NCBI GenBank assembly: GCA_035395685.1
Contig: DAOPBR010000023.1
Coordinates: 1-43,224, forward strand
Direction: 5' to 3'
Source of the DNA: JAKJGA01 sp029554345
GTDB taxonomy: Bacteria > Spirochaetota > UBA4802 > JAFGJZ01
DNA: 43,224 bases
Shown: positions 9,187 through 17,525 of the stretch, one piece after another
How the letters are laid out: each line of letters opens with the position of its first letter
Numbering within the stretch: the first letter of the stretch is position 1
Notes under the pieces: model-generated
Told to the model about the DNA's origin: nothing
The model's input: only the letters and a program-made list of their open reading frames with translations
Databases searched by the model: none
Made by a program: the position numbers and the translations under genes

Positions 9187-10299
9187 ATGAATATAGCAAA
9201 TCTCACAAACAGTCTCATTAAGGCAATAAAAAAACACAAAAGCATTCTAATCTTCATAAAAGGCTCACCTGACCCGGATGCGATAGGATCTTCTTTCGCT
9301 TTTCAGGCAATATGCTCTTCTCTTGGTGTAAAAAGCGAAATAATCGCCCTAATGGAACTTTCTCTTAATCAGAATAAAATGATTGTTTCATCCCTTTCTA
9401 TTCCTGTTCAGTTCAGACAGAACCTTCCGGACATTGACAAATATGACGCCTACGCAGTTCTGGATCATCCGTCAAATTATGTACGCGAAGTCGGCCAACT
9501 CGTATGCGCGGTACATCTCGATCATCACGCAAAATCTGATGATTCCGTTGATGCCGAATTTTCGTTTACCGAAGAAAGTATAAATTCTCTTTCGTCCCTG
9601 ATCGCCCTTATCTACCGTGAGATGAATCTCAATATTGACCGCGAATACATGCGCAGAATAGCAACATCGCTTTACTACGGCATATTAACCGACACAGACA
9701 TGCTTTCCCACGCGACTTCAATCGACTCGGACGCACTCGAATACATCAGCGCGTTTTCCGACATAAAGCTCATAGAAAGCCTGGTAGCCCTGCCTTATTC
9801 CGGCGAAACAATGACCATTATTCAAAAAGCAATACGCTCAAACATAGTTTACAAAAACTGGATAATTGCAGGTGTCGGCTACATCGATGAAGAAAACCGC
9901 GACGCCATCGCAATAACCGCAGACTATCTTCTGAACAACAATGATTTCTCAACTTCTGTGGTCTTTGCAATTATAAGAAAAAAAGACGGCTCGAAGTTTA
10001 TTGATGCATCTCTCAGAACAAAACTAATTATGCTCGATCTTAACCATTTTATTCACGAGATTACACCTAACGGAGGCGCCCGTAAATACAAAGGAGCATA
10101 TCAGGTAGATCTTGATTATTTTTCAAAATATGCAGATGAAGAATTTCTCTGGAACTTTGTCAGAAGCGTTACTGTATCACACATCAAACACGGAAGAGAT
10201 ACAATAAAATATCTGGCTGTAACCGACATATTCTCCCGTATTGGAAATCGCTTCAGCCGTATTAAATCGATATTTCACCAGAAGGATATCAACCAATGA
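9187..10299 (+). CDS. DHH-family phosphoesterase (NrnA-like)
   Basis: A 370-aa protein with metal-binding DHH motifs: GSPDPDAIGS (27-35), VLDHPSN (D93) and HLDHHAKSD (110-118). The C-terminal DHHA1-like region carries GGARKYKGAYQVDL in place of the usual GGGH-type substrate loop. Relatives degrade nanoRNA, pAp or cyclic dinucleotides; which of these applies here is not decidable by eye. I take the ATG at 9187 rather than frame extensions back to 9064, which run into the divergent glycosyltransferase. Its last codons overlap the YjbQ start by 4 bp (ATGA), indicating translational coupling. Confidence 0.8.
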   Translation: MNIANLTNSLIKAIKKHKSILIFIKGSPDPDAIGSSFAFQAICSSLGVKSEIIALMELSLNQNKMIVSSLSIPVQFRQNLPDIDKYDAYAVLDHPSNYVREVGQLVCAVHLDHHAKSDDSVDAEFSFTEESINSLSSLIALIYREMNLNIDREYMRRIATSLYYGILTDTDMLSHATSIDSDALEYISAFSDIKLIESLVALPYSGETMTIIQKAIRSNIVYKNWIIAGVGYIDEENRDAIAITADYLLNNNDFSTSVVFAIIRKKDGSKFIDASLRTKLIMLDLNHFIHEITPNGGARKYKGAYQVDLDYFSKYADEEFLWNFVRSVTVSHIKHGRDTIKYLAVTDIFSRIGNRFSRIKSIFHQKDINQ

Positions 10300-10694
10300 A
10301 GGAAATTTCAGTTTCAACTAACCGGAAAGAAGAACTAATCGACATAACAAGAGCTGTAGCTAAATGCATAGATGAAGAAAATTTTCATGACGGAATCTGT
10401 GTAATATTCACACCGCACACAACCGGTGCAGTAACCATAAATGAAAACGCCGATCCTGATGTCAAAAGCGATATGATCCGCGGACTTTCATCTGTCGGAA
10501 TAGAAAACGTCCGCTATGATCATTCCGAAGGAAATTCTCCCGCGCACATCAAATCATCTCTTGTTGGAGTTTCGGAAACTGTAATTATTGAAAACGGCAG
10601 ACTTATACTAGGAACATGGCAAGGCATTTATTTCTGCGAATTTGACGGTCCGAGAAAAAGAAAAGTTTACGTCAAAATGATCGGAAACTCTTAA
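10296..10694 (+). CDS. YjbQ/UPF0047 family protein
   Basis: A 132-aa protein with the family signatures FTPHTTGAVTINENADPDV, HSEGNSPAHIKSSLVG and LGTWQGIYFCEFDGPRKRKVYV, complete at normal family length. Members form trimers with a bound metal; some have weak thiamine-phosphate synthase activity, and the true cellular role is not established. It is co-transcribed with the DHH phosphoesterase (4-bp overlap). Confidence 0.9.
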   Translation: MKEISVSTNRKEELIDITRAVAKCIDEENFHDGICVIFTPHTTGAVTINENADPDVKSDMIRGLSSVGIENVRYDHSEGNSPAHIKSSLVGVSETVIIENGRLILGTWQGIYFCEFDGPRKRKVYVKMIGNS

Positions 10695-10696
10695 AT

Positions 10697-11467
10697 TTAG
10701 AGCTTTGCCTTATCCCAGAGAGCATTCATTTCATCAAGAGTCATGTCGGAAATTTTTCTCCCAAGCTTTCCGGCTTCTTTTTCTACAAGTCTGAATCTTG
10801 AAGAAAATTTTTCCGTTGAATGAAGCAGGGCTTCCTCGGGATCAATGTCCAGAAAACGCGAAATATTCACAAGAGTAAAAAGAATATCGCCGAATTCATC
10901 TTTGATTTTAGCTTTATCAGCGGATTTAACCGCTTCCTTGAATTCACCTATTTCTTCATCAAGCTTTTCTTCTACATCTTCAATATTATCCCAATCGAAT
11001 CCTATCCGGGATGTTTTTTCCTGAGTGCGGTATGCCTTCAAAAGAGCCGGCAGAGATTTAGGAACTCCGTCAATCGCAGACTCCCCTTTTTTCTTTTCAG
11101 TCTTTTTTATATTTTCCCATCGGGTTAATACTTCATCCGAAGTAATTTCATCCTTAACAGAGAAGACGTGGGGATGACGCCGGATCAGCTTTGTATTGAT
11201 ACCGTCTGCTACATCGTCAATATCAAAACGTTTCTGCTCACGAGCGATCTCACTGTGGGCGTACACCTGATAAAGAAGATCACCAAGTTCTTCTTTTATC
11301 TTTTCATCATCCTTTGAATCAATTGCATCTATGACTTCATATGTTTCTTCGATGAGATACTTTTTGAGAGTCTCATGCGTCTGCTCCCTGTCCCACGGAC
11401 ATCCTTTCTCGGCCCGCAGAACAGCTGCTGTTTCAGCAAGTTTATAAAGTTTACGCGATTCGTTCAT
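10697..11467 (-). CDS. mazG: Nucleoside triphosphate pyrophosphohydrolase MazG
   Basis: A 256-aa protein with two tandem MazG domains. Domain 1 has CPWDREQTHETLKKYLIEETYEVIDAI and KEELGDLLYQV; domain 2 has LDEEIGEFKEAV and KDEFGDILFTLVNISRFL. These EExxE and ExxD sets bind Mg2+ and hydrolyse (d)NTPs to monophosphates and pyrophosphate. Full family length. Its start codon abuts the stop codon of the aminotransferase gene upstream, so the two form an operon. Confidence 0.93.
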   Translation of the reverse strand: MNESRKLYKLAETAAVLRAEKGCPWDREQTHETLKKYLIEETYEVIDAIDSKDDEKIKEELGDLLYQVYAHSEIAREQKRFDIDDVADGINTKLIRRHPHVFSVKDEITSDEVLTRWENIKKTEKKKGESAIDGVPKSLPALLKAYRTQEKTSRIGFDWDNIEDVEEKLDEEIGEFKEAVKSADKAKIKDEFGDILFTLVNISRFLDIDPEEALLHSTEKFSSRFRLVEKEAGKLGRKISDMTLDEMNALWDKAKL

Positions 11468-12640
11468 TTACATCACCGATTTAATCGCGCCGGCAAGGCG
11501 TTCAATTCCTTCAGTAATAGTAGCCTCATCAACACAACTGAAATTCAGTCTCATGGTAAACTTATCCGGATTAGAAGGATAAAAAGGATCACCTGGAACA
11601 AATGCAACCTTATCCTTAATCGCAATATCAAAAAGCTCAAGCGAATTGATATGACGAGGCAGTTTAACCCACAGGAACATTCCTCCTTCAGGTTCGGTAA
11701 ATTCAACTTCTTCAGGAAAATATTTCTTTATCGCATTTACCATCGCCTCTCTTTGTTTTCTGTAAACAGCAAGAATTGTTGAAATATGTTTATCAATATC
11801 ATTATTTCTGAGATAATCGAAAAGAACCCTCTGTGAAAAATAATTTGTATGAAGGTCTGCTGCCTGCTTAGCAACAATAACTTTTTCAAAGATGCTTTTC
11901 GGTGCGGCAATCCATCCGAGACGGAATGACGGCGCGAATATTTTAGAAAAAGACCCGAGAAGAACAGTATTCTTTTCAAGATACTTTTTCATGGACTCCT
12001 GAGGTTTTCCTATGAAGCGAAGTTCTCCATAAGGATCATCTTCAATAAGAACAGTTTTGCTTGGAGCAAGAACATCCGCGACCTCGCGCCGTTTTGAATC
12101 AGACCATGTTATCCCCGAAGGATTTTGAAAATTCGGAACCGCATAAAACAATTTCGGATTTGATTCTATTGCTTTCTTTACATCTGATATGCAGGGACCG
12201 TCATTTTCGAGATCAACAGTTTTAAAATTAGCCTTATATATCGACAAAGACTGGATAGCACCGAGATATCCCGGGCGTTCAATTATTACATTTTCTCCCT
12301 CGTTCAAAACCGATTTGGCCATCAGGTCAAGACCCTGCTGTGAACCGTTCGTTATAAGAATTTCGTCTGGAGAAATATTGATACCTTTATCAGCATAACG
12401 TTTTGAAACAAATTCTCGCAAGGGTTCATATCCTTCAGTTGTACTATATTGAAGGGCATCCTTACCCGATTCATCCAAAACCCGGCAGCAAGATTCCCTG
12501 ATTTCCTTAACCGGGAAAAAATCCCTGTTTGGAAGACCTCCAGCGAAAGATATAACATCAGGCTGAACAGTTACTTTGAGAATTTCGCGTATAAAAGACT
12601 TGGGAACATCATTAATTCTGTCTGCAAATATATTTTCCAT
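11468..12640 (-). CDS. PLP-dependent aminotransferase, class I/II (LysN/AadAT-like)
   Basis: A 390-aa fold-type-I aminotransferase: SFAGGLPNRDFFP near the N-terminus, PNFQNPSG (169-176), DDPYGELRF, the PLP-lysine motif LLGSFSKIFAPSFRLGW with Lys233, and NFSCVDE near the C-terminus. Closest by eye are 2-aminoadipate, aromatic or valine-pyruvate aminotransferases of the MocR catalytic type, without the HTH domain. The substrate is not certain. It heads an operon with mazG. Stand-alone position near trpB may suggest aromatic amino acid metabolism, but trpB is on the other strand with its own leader. Confidence 0.85.
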   Translation of the reverse strand: MENIFADRINDVPKSFIREILKVTVQPDVISFAGGLPNRDFFPVKEIRESCCRVLDESGKDALQYSTTEGYEPLREFVSKRYADKGINISPDEILITNGSQQGLDLMAKSVLNEGENVIIERPGYLGAIQSLSIYKANFKTVDLENDGPCISDVKKAIESNPKLFYAVPNFQNPSGITWSDSKRREVADVLAPSKTVLIEDDPYGELRFIGKPQESMKKYLEKNTVLLGSFSKIFAPSFRLGWIAAPKSIFEKVIVAKQAADLHTNYFSQRVLFDYLRNNDIDKHISTILAVYRKQREAMVNAIKKYFPEEVEFTEPEGGMFLWVKLPRHINSLELFDIAIKDKVAFVPGDPFYPSNPDKFTMRLNFSCVDEATITEGIERLAGAIKSVM

Positions 12641-12794
12641 AATGAATGGATATTTTTCCGGAGAATAAGAGTGTCAATAAATATATTTCAAGATTTGTAT
12701 TACAGAAGTCTGTTTTTTTGACTTCGTACTGTTTTATCCGATATTAAAGAGTCCATATCAATCATATTTGCGAAATACAAGCTGAAAATACCGT

Positions 12795-12870
12795 TTAACC
12801 AGGTTAACTCTGTTAAAATCGCTTGATTTTATTTCAGCGGGTTCAAAGATAAATCAATACCGCTGAAATA
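12795..12870 (+). promoter_or_regulatory. Inverted repeats in the trpB leader
   Basis: A 13-nt palindrome TTAACC-A-GGTTAA (12795-12807) is followed by a longer hairpin with perfect 11-bp arms TATTTCAGCGG (12830-12840) and CCGCTGAAATA (12860-12870), loop 19 nt. Both lie upstream of the trpB Shine-Dalgarno. They could be an operator and an attenuator-like stem. No Trp-rich leader peptide and no T-box motif was seen. Confidence 0.45.
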
Positions 12871-12922
12871 TATGCGGCTGGAATATAACAGCGTGTTTAA
12901 ATACCGCGGAAAGGAGAAAACC

Positions 12923-14122
12923 ATGGGAGATTATTTCAAAAACACTCCGAATGAAAAAGGATATTTCGGCGAATACGGAGGCAGCTTCATTCCGCCTGAA
13001 CTTCAAAAGGAAATGGACCGCATCACAGACGCGTATTACGCAATCAGCAAGTCTCACCAGTTCATAGAAGAACTTAGAAGCATCCGCAAACATTTTCAGG
13101 GACGTCCGACTCCTGTTTATTTCGCTAAACGCCTGTCAAACGAACTCGGCGGAAGAATTTATCTCAAACGTGAAGATCTCAATCATACAGGTGCTCACAA
13201 ACTCAACCATTGCATGGGAGAAGCTCTTCTCGCAAAATACATGGGCAAGAAAAAACTTATCGCAGAAACAGGCGCCGGCCAGCATGGAGTTGCTCTTGCA
13301 ACAGCTGCCGCATACTTTGGACTCGAGTGCGAAATTCACATGGGTGAAGTCGATATAGCAAAGGAACATCCGAATGTCGTCAGAATGAAAATCCTCGGAG
13401 CAACCGTAGTTTCAGTAACACATGGATTAAAAACACTTAAAGAAGCTGTTGATTCCGCATTTGAAGCATATCTCAAAGATCCGGTTAACTCAATCTATTG
13501 CATAGGTTCTGTCGTCGGGCCGCATCCTTTTCCGATGATGGTACGTGATTTTCAGAGAGTTGTAGGAATTGAAGCCCGTGAACAATTTCTTGAAATGACA
13601 GGAGAACTTCCTGACAACGTCGTAGCATGTGTCGGCGGCGGAAGTAACGCAATGGGAATGTTCACGGCATTTCTCGATGATGCAGACTGCAAGCTTTACG
13701 GTGTTGAACCGGCTGGAAGATCAACAAAAATCGGCGATCATGCCGCGACTATAACATATGGAAAACCAGGAATCATTCACGGATTCAAATGCTATCTCCT
13801 TCAGGATGAAAAAGGCGAACCGCTTCCAGTATATTCTATAGCAAGCGGACTGGATTATCCGGGCGTTGGTCCTGAACACTCCATGCTTCACGATTTGAAA
13901 AAAGTTAATTACACATCTGTTACAGATAGTGAATGTGTTGACGCCTTCTTCGACTTAAGCCGCAAGGAAGGAATAATTCCTGCGCTCGAAAGCTCTCATG
14001 CCGTAGCTTATGCGATGAAACTTGCCAAAGATAATCCGCGCCAGTCGATTCTCGTGAATCTCTCCGGACGCGGAGACAAAGATATTGATTTCATTGTAGA
14101 AAATTACGGTATAAGAAAATAA
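12923..14122 (+). CDS. trpB: Tryptophan synthase beta subunit, solitary
   Basis: A 399-aa TrpB that makes L-tryptophan from indole and serine with PLP. The PLP lysine motif is HTGAHKLNH (Lys93), catalytic Glu115 sits in AETGAGQHG, and VGGGSNAMGMF and the LSGRGDKD phosphate loop are present. The HPFPMMVRDFQ segment marks the alpha-subunit-dependent TrpB1 class rather than TrpB2. The ATG at 12923 with GGAAAGGAG upstream is clearly better than an upstream frame start at 12872. Neither trpA nor any other trp gene is present in the window, so TrpB may salvage indole or pair with a distant TrpA. Confidence 0.95.
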   Translation: MGDYFKNTPNEKGYFGEYGGSFIPPELQKEMDRITDAYYAISKSHQFIEELRSIRKHFQGRPTPVYFAKRLSNELGGRIYLKREDLNHTGAHKLNHCMGEALLAKYMGKKKLIAETGAGQHGVALATAAAYFGLECEIHMGEVDIAKEHPNVVRMKILGATVVSVTHGLKTLKEAVDSAFEAYLKDPVNSIYCIGSVVGPHPFPMMVRDFQRVVGIEAREQFLEMTGELPDNVVACVGGGSNAMGMFTAFLDDADCKLYGVEPAGRSTKIGDHAATITYGKPGIIHGFKCYLLQDEKGEPLPVYSIASGLDYPGVGPEHSMLHDLKKVNYTSVTDSECVDAFFDLSRKEGIIPALESSHAVAYAMKLAKDNPRQSILVNLSGRGDKDIDFIVENYGIRK

Positions 14123-14125
14123 TAC

Positions 14126-14992
14126 TCACGCAGTATAAACTGCCGGATATTTTATATTATCCGGCAGTTTTATATTCCTTCCGAGATAAAACATTTTATC
14201 ATAAACAAACTTCCCGCCGCGCACGGCACATGAATCAAAATCATCCGGCATAAAATGATAGATAATTTTTTTTACGCCGCTTTCAATAATATACGGAATC
14301 AAATCAACAGCCTTCAAGGGCGATTCTGAAATAATATCATAAAGCTGCAATTCATCATTAAGTATCGAATAAACCGCAACACAATCAAGAGGTGAAATAT
14401 AATGAAACGCATCTGTATAAGTATTCAGAAAATGCCAAAGCGGAACAGAAACAGAACCCTTCACTCCGAAACATTTTGACTGAAAATTACGTTTAGACAG
14501 TTTATCTTTCAAAAGTGAAATATCTTCCGGGTTTCCTCCGCATAAACGCCGTTTACCGCTTAAGATTTCGAATGACGTAATATTTTCATTGCAATAAATA
14601 AATTCATCAGAAGAAACAAAACCGAACTTAGGATAGAAATCTAGAAGCGAGTTATTAGCAAAAAGATAAATTAATTCAGCATATGAATATTCATCAAGAA
14701 CAGACTCAATCAGTTTACGGGAAAGTCCGCGTCCCCTGAATGATTGATCTGTCATAACAGTTCCTATCTGAATTCCTTTAACTTCCTTGCCGTTAATCAT
14801 CATTTCCGTTTTAGTAACCGAGACATTAGCAATTATTCTTCCTTCATGGACAAAAGAATGCGGGATATAAGTTCCGTCACAGCATCCTGAATTTTTCCAT
14901 GCCGAAAAATCCAAAGAAAAAGTTTTAGCAGCAAGTTCATTAAAACTTAAAAATAAATTCGCATCCTCTAAATAATCTGCAACATATTCCAT
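14126..14992 (-). CDS. GNAT family N-acetyltransferase
   Basis: A 288-aa protein. The N-terminal GNAT domain shows the acetyl-CoA motif A region QIGTVMTDQSFRGRGLSRKLIESVL (R/Q-x-x-G-x-G/A form: RGRGLSRKL) and LFANNSLLDFYPKFGF. The C-terminal half (150-288) resembles the sterol-carrier-like or second domain of Eis-like two-domain acetyltransferases. The acceptor is unknown. Its last 14 codons overlap the terminator hairpin of convergent trpB. A 12-bp inverted repeat lies just upstream of its start (15028-15057). Confidence 0.8.
   Translation of the reverse strand: MEYVADYLEDANLFLSFNELAAKTFSLDFSAWKNSGCCDGTYIPHSFVHEGRIIANVSVTKTEMMINGKEVKGIQIGTVMTDQSFRGRGLSRKLIESVLDEYSYAELIYLFANNSLLDFYPKFGFVSSDEFIYCNENITSFEILSGKRRLCGGNPEDISLLKDKLSKRNFQSKCFGVKGSVSVPLWHFLNTYTDAFHYISPLDCVAVYSILNDELQLYDIISESPLKAVDLIPYIIESGVKKIIYHFMPDDFDSCAVRGGKFVYDKMFYLGRNIKLPDNIKYPAVYTA
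14137..14176 (+). terminator. trpB terminator placed inside the convergent GNAT gene
   Basis: A perfect 13-bp stem AAACTGCCGGATA (14137-14149) and TATCCGGCAGTTT (14158-14170) is followed by TATATT. It starts 15 nt after the trpB stop and lies within the 3' coding end of the GNAT gene, where it encodes LPDNIKYPAV. Confidence 0.65.
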
Positions 14993-15027
14993 AAAACCTC
15001 AAACCTATTACTGCTACAACAAAATCG

Positions 15028-15057
15028 GTTATTTGCAAAGCAGAATTTGCAAATAAC
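15028..15057. promoter_or_regulatory. 12-bp inverted repeat between divergent genes
   Basis: GTTATTTGCAAA (15028-15039) and TTTGCAAATAAC (15046-15057) are perfect complements, separated by 6 nt. It lies 36 nt upstream of the GNAT gene start. It is a candidate operator; the regulator is unknown. Confidence 0.4.
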
Positions 15058-15201
15058 AGGCGGTTTTTTGTACTTATTTTAAGATAAATTTTTAAAATTA
15101 TTCCAAACTTAAATATCTTTTTGATCCAAGTCTTAATTATTCATGCATTAATTAGATTGACATTATTATTTAATATACTCCAAATTTATTAGAGGTTATT
15201 T

Positions 15202-15753
15202 ATGAAATTTAATATTATTTTAACAATGATCGTTATCTCAGCTTCTGCAGTTTTCACAGCTTGCGACGATTCTGGTGACGATTCACTTAAATCCGGAACA
15301 ATAAGCGGATCAGCTGTTTTTACAACAAGCTCCGGAAATGCTCCGGCAAATGTTAAACTCGCAGCAGTTTATTATCCCGAGTACGCTTCTATGTCAACCG
15401 ATGGTGCTAAAATTATTTCAAATGTTGTAGATCTTGGAATAGTACCAAATACTGGAAAAGCTTTTTCTCTTGATATCAATTTTGAAAACGCTACATCACC
15501 AAAAGATGGAAGTGCAATTATATTAACAATGTGGACCGATACAAACGATGATAATATAATGGATGGATCAGAAAAGTTCGCACCTACGGAAGCAAATACC
15601 GGGTGCCCAGTTTTCGGATCATCAACATTATGCTGCCTCCTTTATCATCAAGAATGGTCAATCTCAACCGGTGACGGAGATGAAGACATTGCTCCTTTCG
15701 AGTCAGCAGTAAAAACAGGCGCTAAAATAATTTCAGGCACAAATATGAATTAA
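15202..15753 (+). CDS. Lipoprotein with a calcium-loop-like segment
   Basis: A 183-aa lipoprotein: the signal MKFNIILTMIVISASAVFTAC ends at a lipobox with Cys21, followed by DDSGDD, an Asp-rich sequence that can favour outer-membrane or surface sorting in some phyla. The body resembles a small beta-sandwich (SGTISGSAVFTTSSG, NVKLAAVYYPEY) and contains DTNDDNIMDGSE, like an EF-hand or dockerin calcium loop. Four Cys in the second half (GCPVFGSSTLCCLLY) could form disulfides. No family was recognised. An upstream AGAGG supports the ATG. It is monocistronic with a strong terminator. Confidence 0.75.
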   Translation: MKFNIILTMIVISASAVFTACDDSGDDSLKSGTISGSAVFTTSSGNAPANVKLAAVYYPEYASMSTDGAKIISNVVDLGIVPNTGKAFSLDINFENATSPKDGSAIILTMWTDTNDDNIMDGSEKFAPTEANTGCPVFGSSTLCCLLYHQEWSISTGDGDEDIAPFESAVKTGAKIISGTNMN

Positions 15754-15792
15754 AATAATTCAAATTAAGCCTTTCTTTTCAATCAACGATAA

Positions 15793-15823
15793 CAAAAAAG
15801 CCGCAGTTTCCTGCGGCTTTTTA
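15793..15823. terminator. Bidirectional intrinsic terminator
   Basis: AAAAAAGCCGCAG, loop TTTC, CTGCGGCTTTTT: a symmetric stem with A and T tails, between the lipoprotein gene and the convergent gap gene. It should stop both. Confidence 0.9.
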
Positions 15824-15843
15824 CATTCAATCAAAAAAAGGAA

Positions 15844-16908
15844 TTAACCTTTTTTTACCATGTGCTTGAGAAGATCAACTACACGGTTTGAGTAACCCCA
15901 CTCGTTATCGTACCAAGAAACAACCTTGAAGAATCTTTTTTCTCCTTTAAGATTGTTCTGAAGAGTAGCAAGTGAATCATAGATAGAAGATCTCTGATCG
16001 TGTATGAAATCAGAAGAAACAAGCTCTTCGTTAGTTACACCGAGAATACCTTTCATGTAAGACTCAGATGCTTTTTTGAGAAGAGAATCGATTTCTTCGA
16101 TTGAAGTGTCTTTCGCAGCTGTGAAAGTAAGGTCAACAACTGACACAGTAGGAGTAGGAACACGGAATGACATACCTGTAAGTTTTCCTTTAGTTGCAGG
16201 AAGAACTTCACCAACAGCTTTCGCAGCACCAGTAGTAGAAGGAATGATGTTGATTGCAGCTGCTCTACCGCCTCTCCAGTCTTTCTTAGAAGGACCGTCA
16301 ACAGTTTTCTGAGTTGCTGTGTATGAGTGAATTGTAGTCATAAGACCGGTTTCGATTCCGATACCTTCTTTAAGGATTACATGCACAAGCGGAGCAAGAC
16401 AGTTTGTAGTACAAGATGCGTTAGAAACGATATTGTGTTTAGCCGGCTCGTATTCGTTTTCGTTTACGCCCATAACGATTGTTTTAACATCGCCTTTTGC
16501 CGGAGCGGAAATGATAACTTTTTTAGCGCCTGCTTCAAGATGTCCTTTAGCTTTTTCGCTGTCAGTGAAAAGACCAGTTGATTCGATAACGTAATCAACA
16601 CCAAGAGCTTTCCAAGGAAGCTCGTTAAGATTTTTTACTGCTGCAACGCATTTTACTTTGTTTCCGTTAACAACGATAACATCAGCTTCTTCTTTAGAAG
16701 AATCGCTTTTTTCTGTTTTAACTTCGTGCTTGAATTTTCCCTGAATTGAATCGTACTTCATCTGATAAGCGAAATAATCCGCATCAGTCGATACGTCAAC
16801 AACCGCAACTACATCAACTTCTTTTCCAAGAAGTCCCTGGTCGCAGATAGCCTGGAAAACCATTCTTCCGATTCTTCCGAAGCCGTTAATAGCCACTTTT
16901 ACTGCCAT
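15844..16908 (-). CDS. gap: Glyceraldehyde-3-phosphate dehydrogenase
   Basis: A 354-aa glycolytic enzyme. NAD-binding motif INGFGRIGRMVF (8-19), catalytic Cys166 in SNASCTTNC, His194 in TIHSYTATQ, and the C-terminal SWYDNEWGYSNRVVDL. It is longer than the common 330-340 aa form because of extra residues in the VDVSTDADYFAYQMKYDSIQGKF region, a form shared with trypanosomatid glycosomal and some spirochaete enzymes. Codon use is strongly biased, consistent with high expression. Its own promoter and terminator make it monocistronic. Confidence 0.96.
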   Translation of the reverse strand: MAVKVAINGFGRIGRMVFQAICDQGLLGKEVDVVAVVDVSTDADYFAYQMKYDSIQGKFKHEVKTEKSDSSKEEADVIVVNGNKVKCVAAVKNLNELPWKALGVDYVIESTGLFTDSEKAKGHLEAGAKKVIISAPAKGDVKTIVMGVNENEYEPAKHNIVSNASCTTNCLAPLVHVILKEGIGIETGLMTTIHSYTATQKTVDGPSKKDWRGGRAAAINIIPSTTGAAKAVGEVLPATKGKLTGMSFRVPTPTVSVVDLTFTAAKDTSIEEIDSLLKKASESYMKGILGVTNEELVSSDFIHDQRSSIYDSLATLQNNLKGEKRFFKVVSWYDNEWGYSNRVVDLLKHMVKKG

Positions 16909-16963
16909 AAACCTACCTCATATAATATTTTCTTTTAAAAAAGTGCAATACACCTTCTCAGTC

Positions 16964-16991
16964 AACATATTTGGAGCGCATGCAGTGTCAA
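16964..16991 (-). promoter_or_regulatory. Promoter of gap
   Basis: On the minus strand, TTGACA (16986-16991) and TATGTT (16964-16969) are separated by 16 nt, in the short gap after the apt stop codon and about 55 nt upstream of the gap ATG. A Shine-Dalgarno-like GAGGTAGG lies just before the ATG. Confidence 0.6.
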
Positions 16992-16997
16992 GATTAA

Positions 16998-17525
16998 TTA
17001 GTCGCCTTCGAAGCAGCAAATGTGAAATATTTCATAACTTCTTTTTTTCAGTCTTTCCGCGCCTTTCAAATCAGGCAGATTGACAATAAAAGCTAATCCG
17101 GCGACGATTCCGCCGGCGCTTTCAATAAGTTCGGCAGAAGCAAGTGCCGTTCCTCCTGTCGCAAGAAGGTCATCGACTATGAGAATACGCTTTCCCGGAG
17201 AAATTACATCATCATGAATCTGGATAGTATCCTCGCCGTATTCAAGCTGATAAGTTCGCGAAATAACAGAGCCCGGCAATTTACCCTTTTTACGTATAGG
17301 AATAAAACCCTTTCCTAATTTTACCGCTACAGCGCTTCCGACAATGAACCCGCGTGATTCGATTCCGGCGATATAATCAATATCCCTTGAAATGCAGTAA
17401 TCGGCAATTAATTTTACCGATTCGGCAAACGCAGAAGGGTCGGCAAACAGAGTTGTCAGGTCTCTAAACATTACGCCTTTTTTCGGGAAATCCGGAATTG
17501 TTCTTATTGAATCTTTAATATTCAC
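16998..17525 (-). CDS. apt: Adenine phosphoribosyltransferase
   Basis: A 175-aa purine salvage enzyme (adenine + PRPP to AMP). IKDSIRTIPDFPKKGVMFRDLTTLF is the family N-terminus; AGIESRGFIVG and the PRPP loop ILIVDDLLATGGTA are intact. The start is the GTG at 17525, with AGGAGG 8 nt upstream; the longer open frame to 17669 lies inside murJ. The GTG overlaps the murJ stop (GTGA), so the two are translationally coupled. Confidence 0.93.
   Translation of the reverse strand: MNIKDSIRTIPDFPKKGVMFRDLTTLFADPSAFAESVKLIADYCISRDIDYIAGIESRGFIVGSAVAVKLGKGFIPIRKKGKLPGSVISRTYQLEYGEDTIQIHDDVISPGKRILIVDDLLATGGTALASAELIESAGGIVAGLAFIVNLPDLKGAERLKKRSYEIFHICCFEGD

Noticed and set aside
12640..12922. Trp leader peptide or T-box in front of trpB
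   Set aside because: No Trp-codon run in a short ORF and no T-box consensus was seen; only simple inverted repeats are present.
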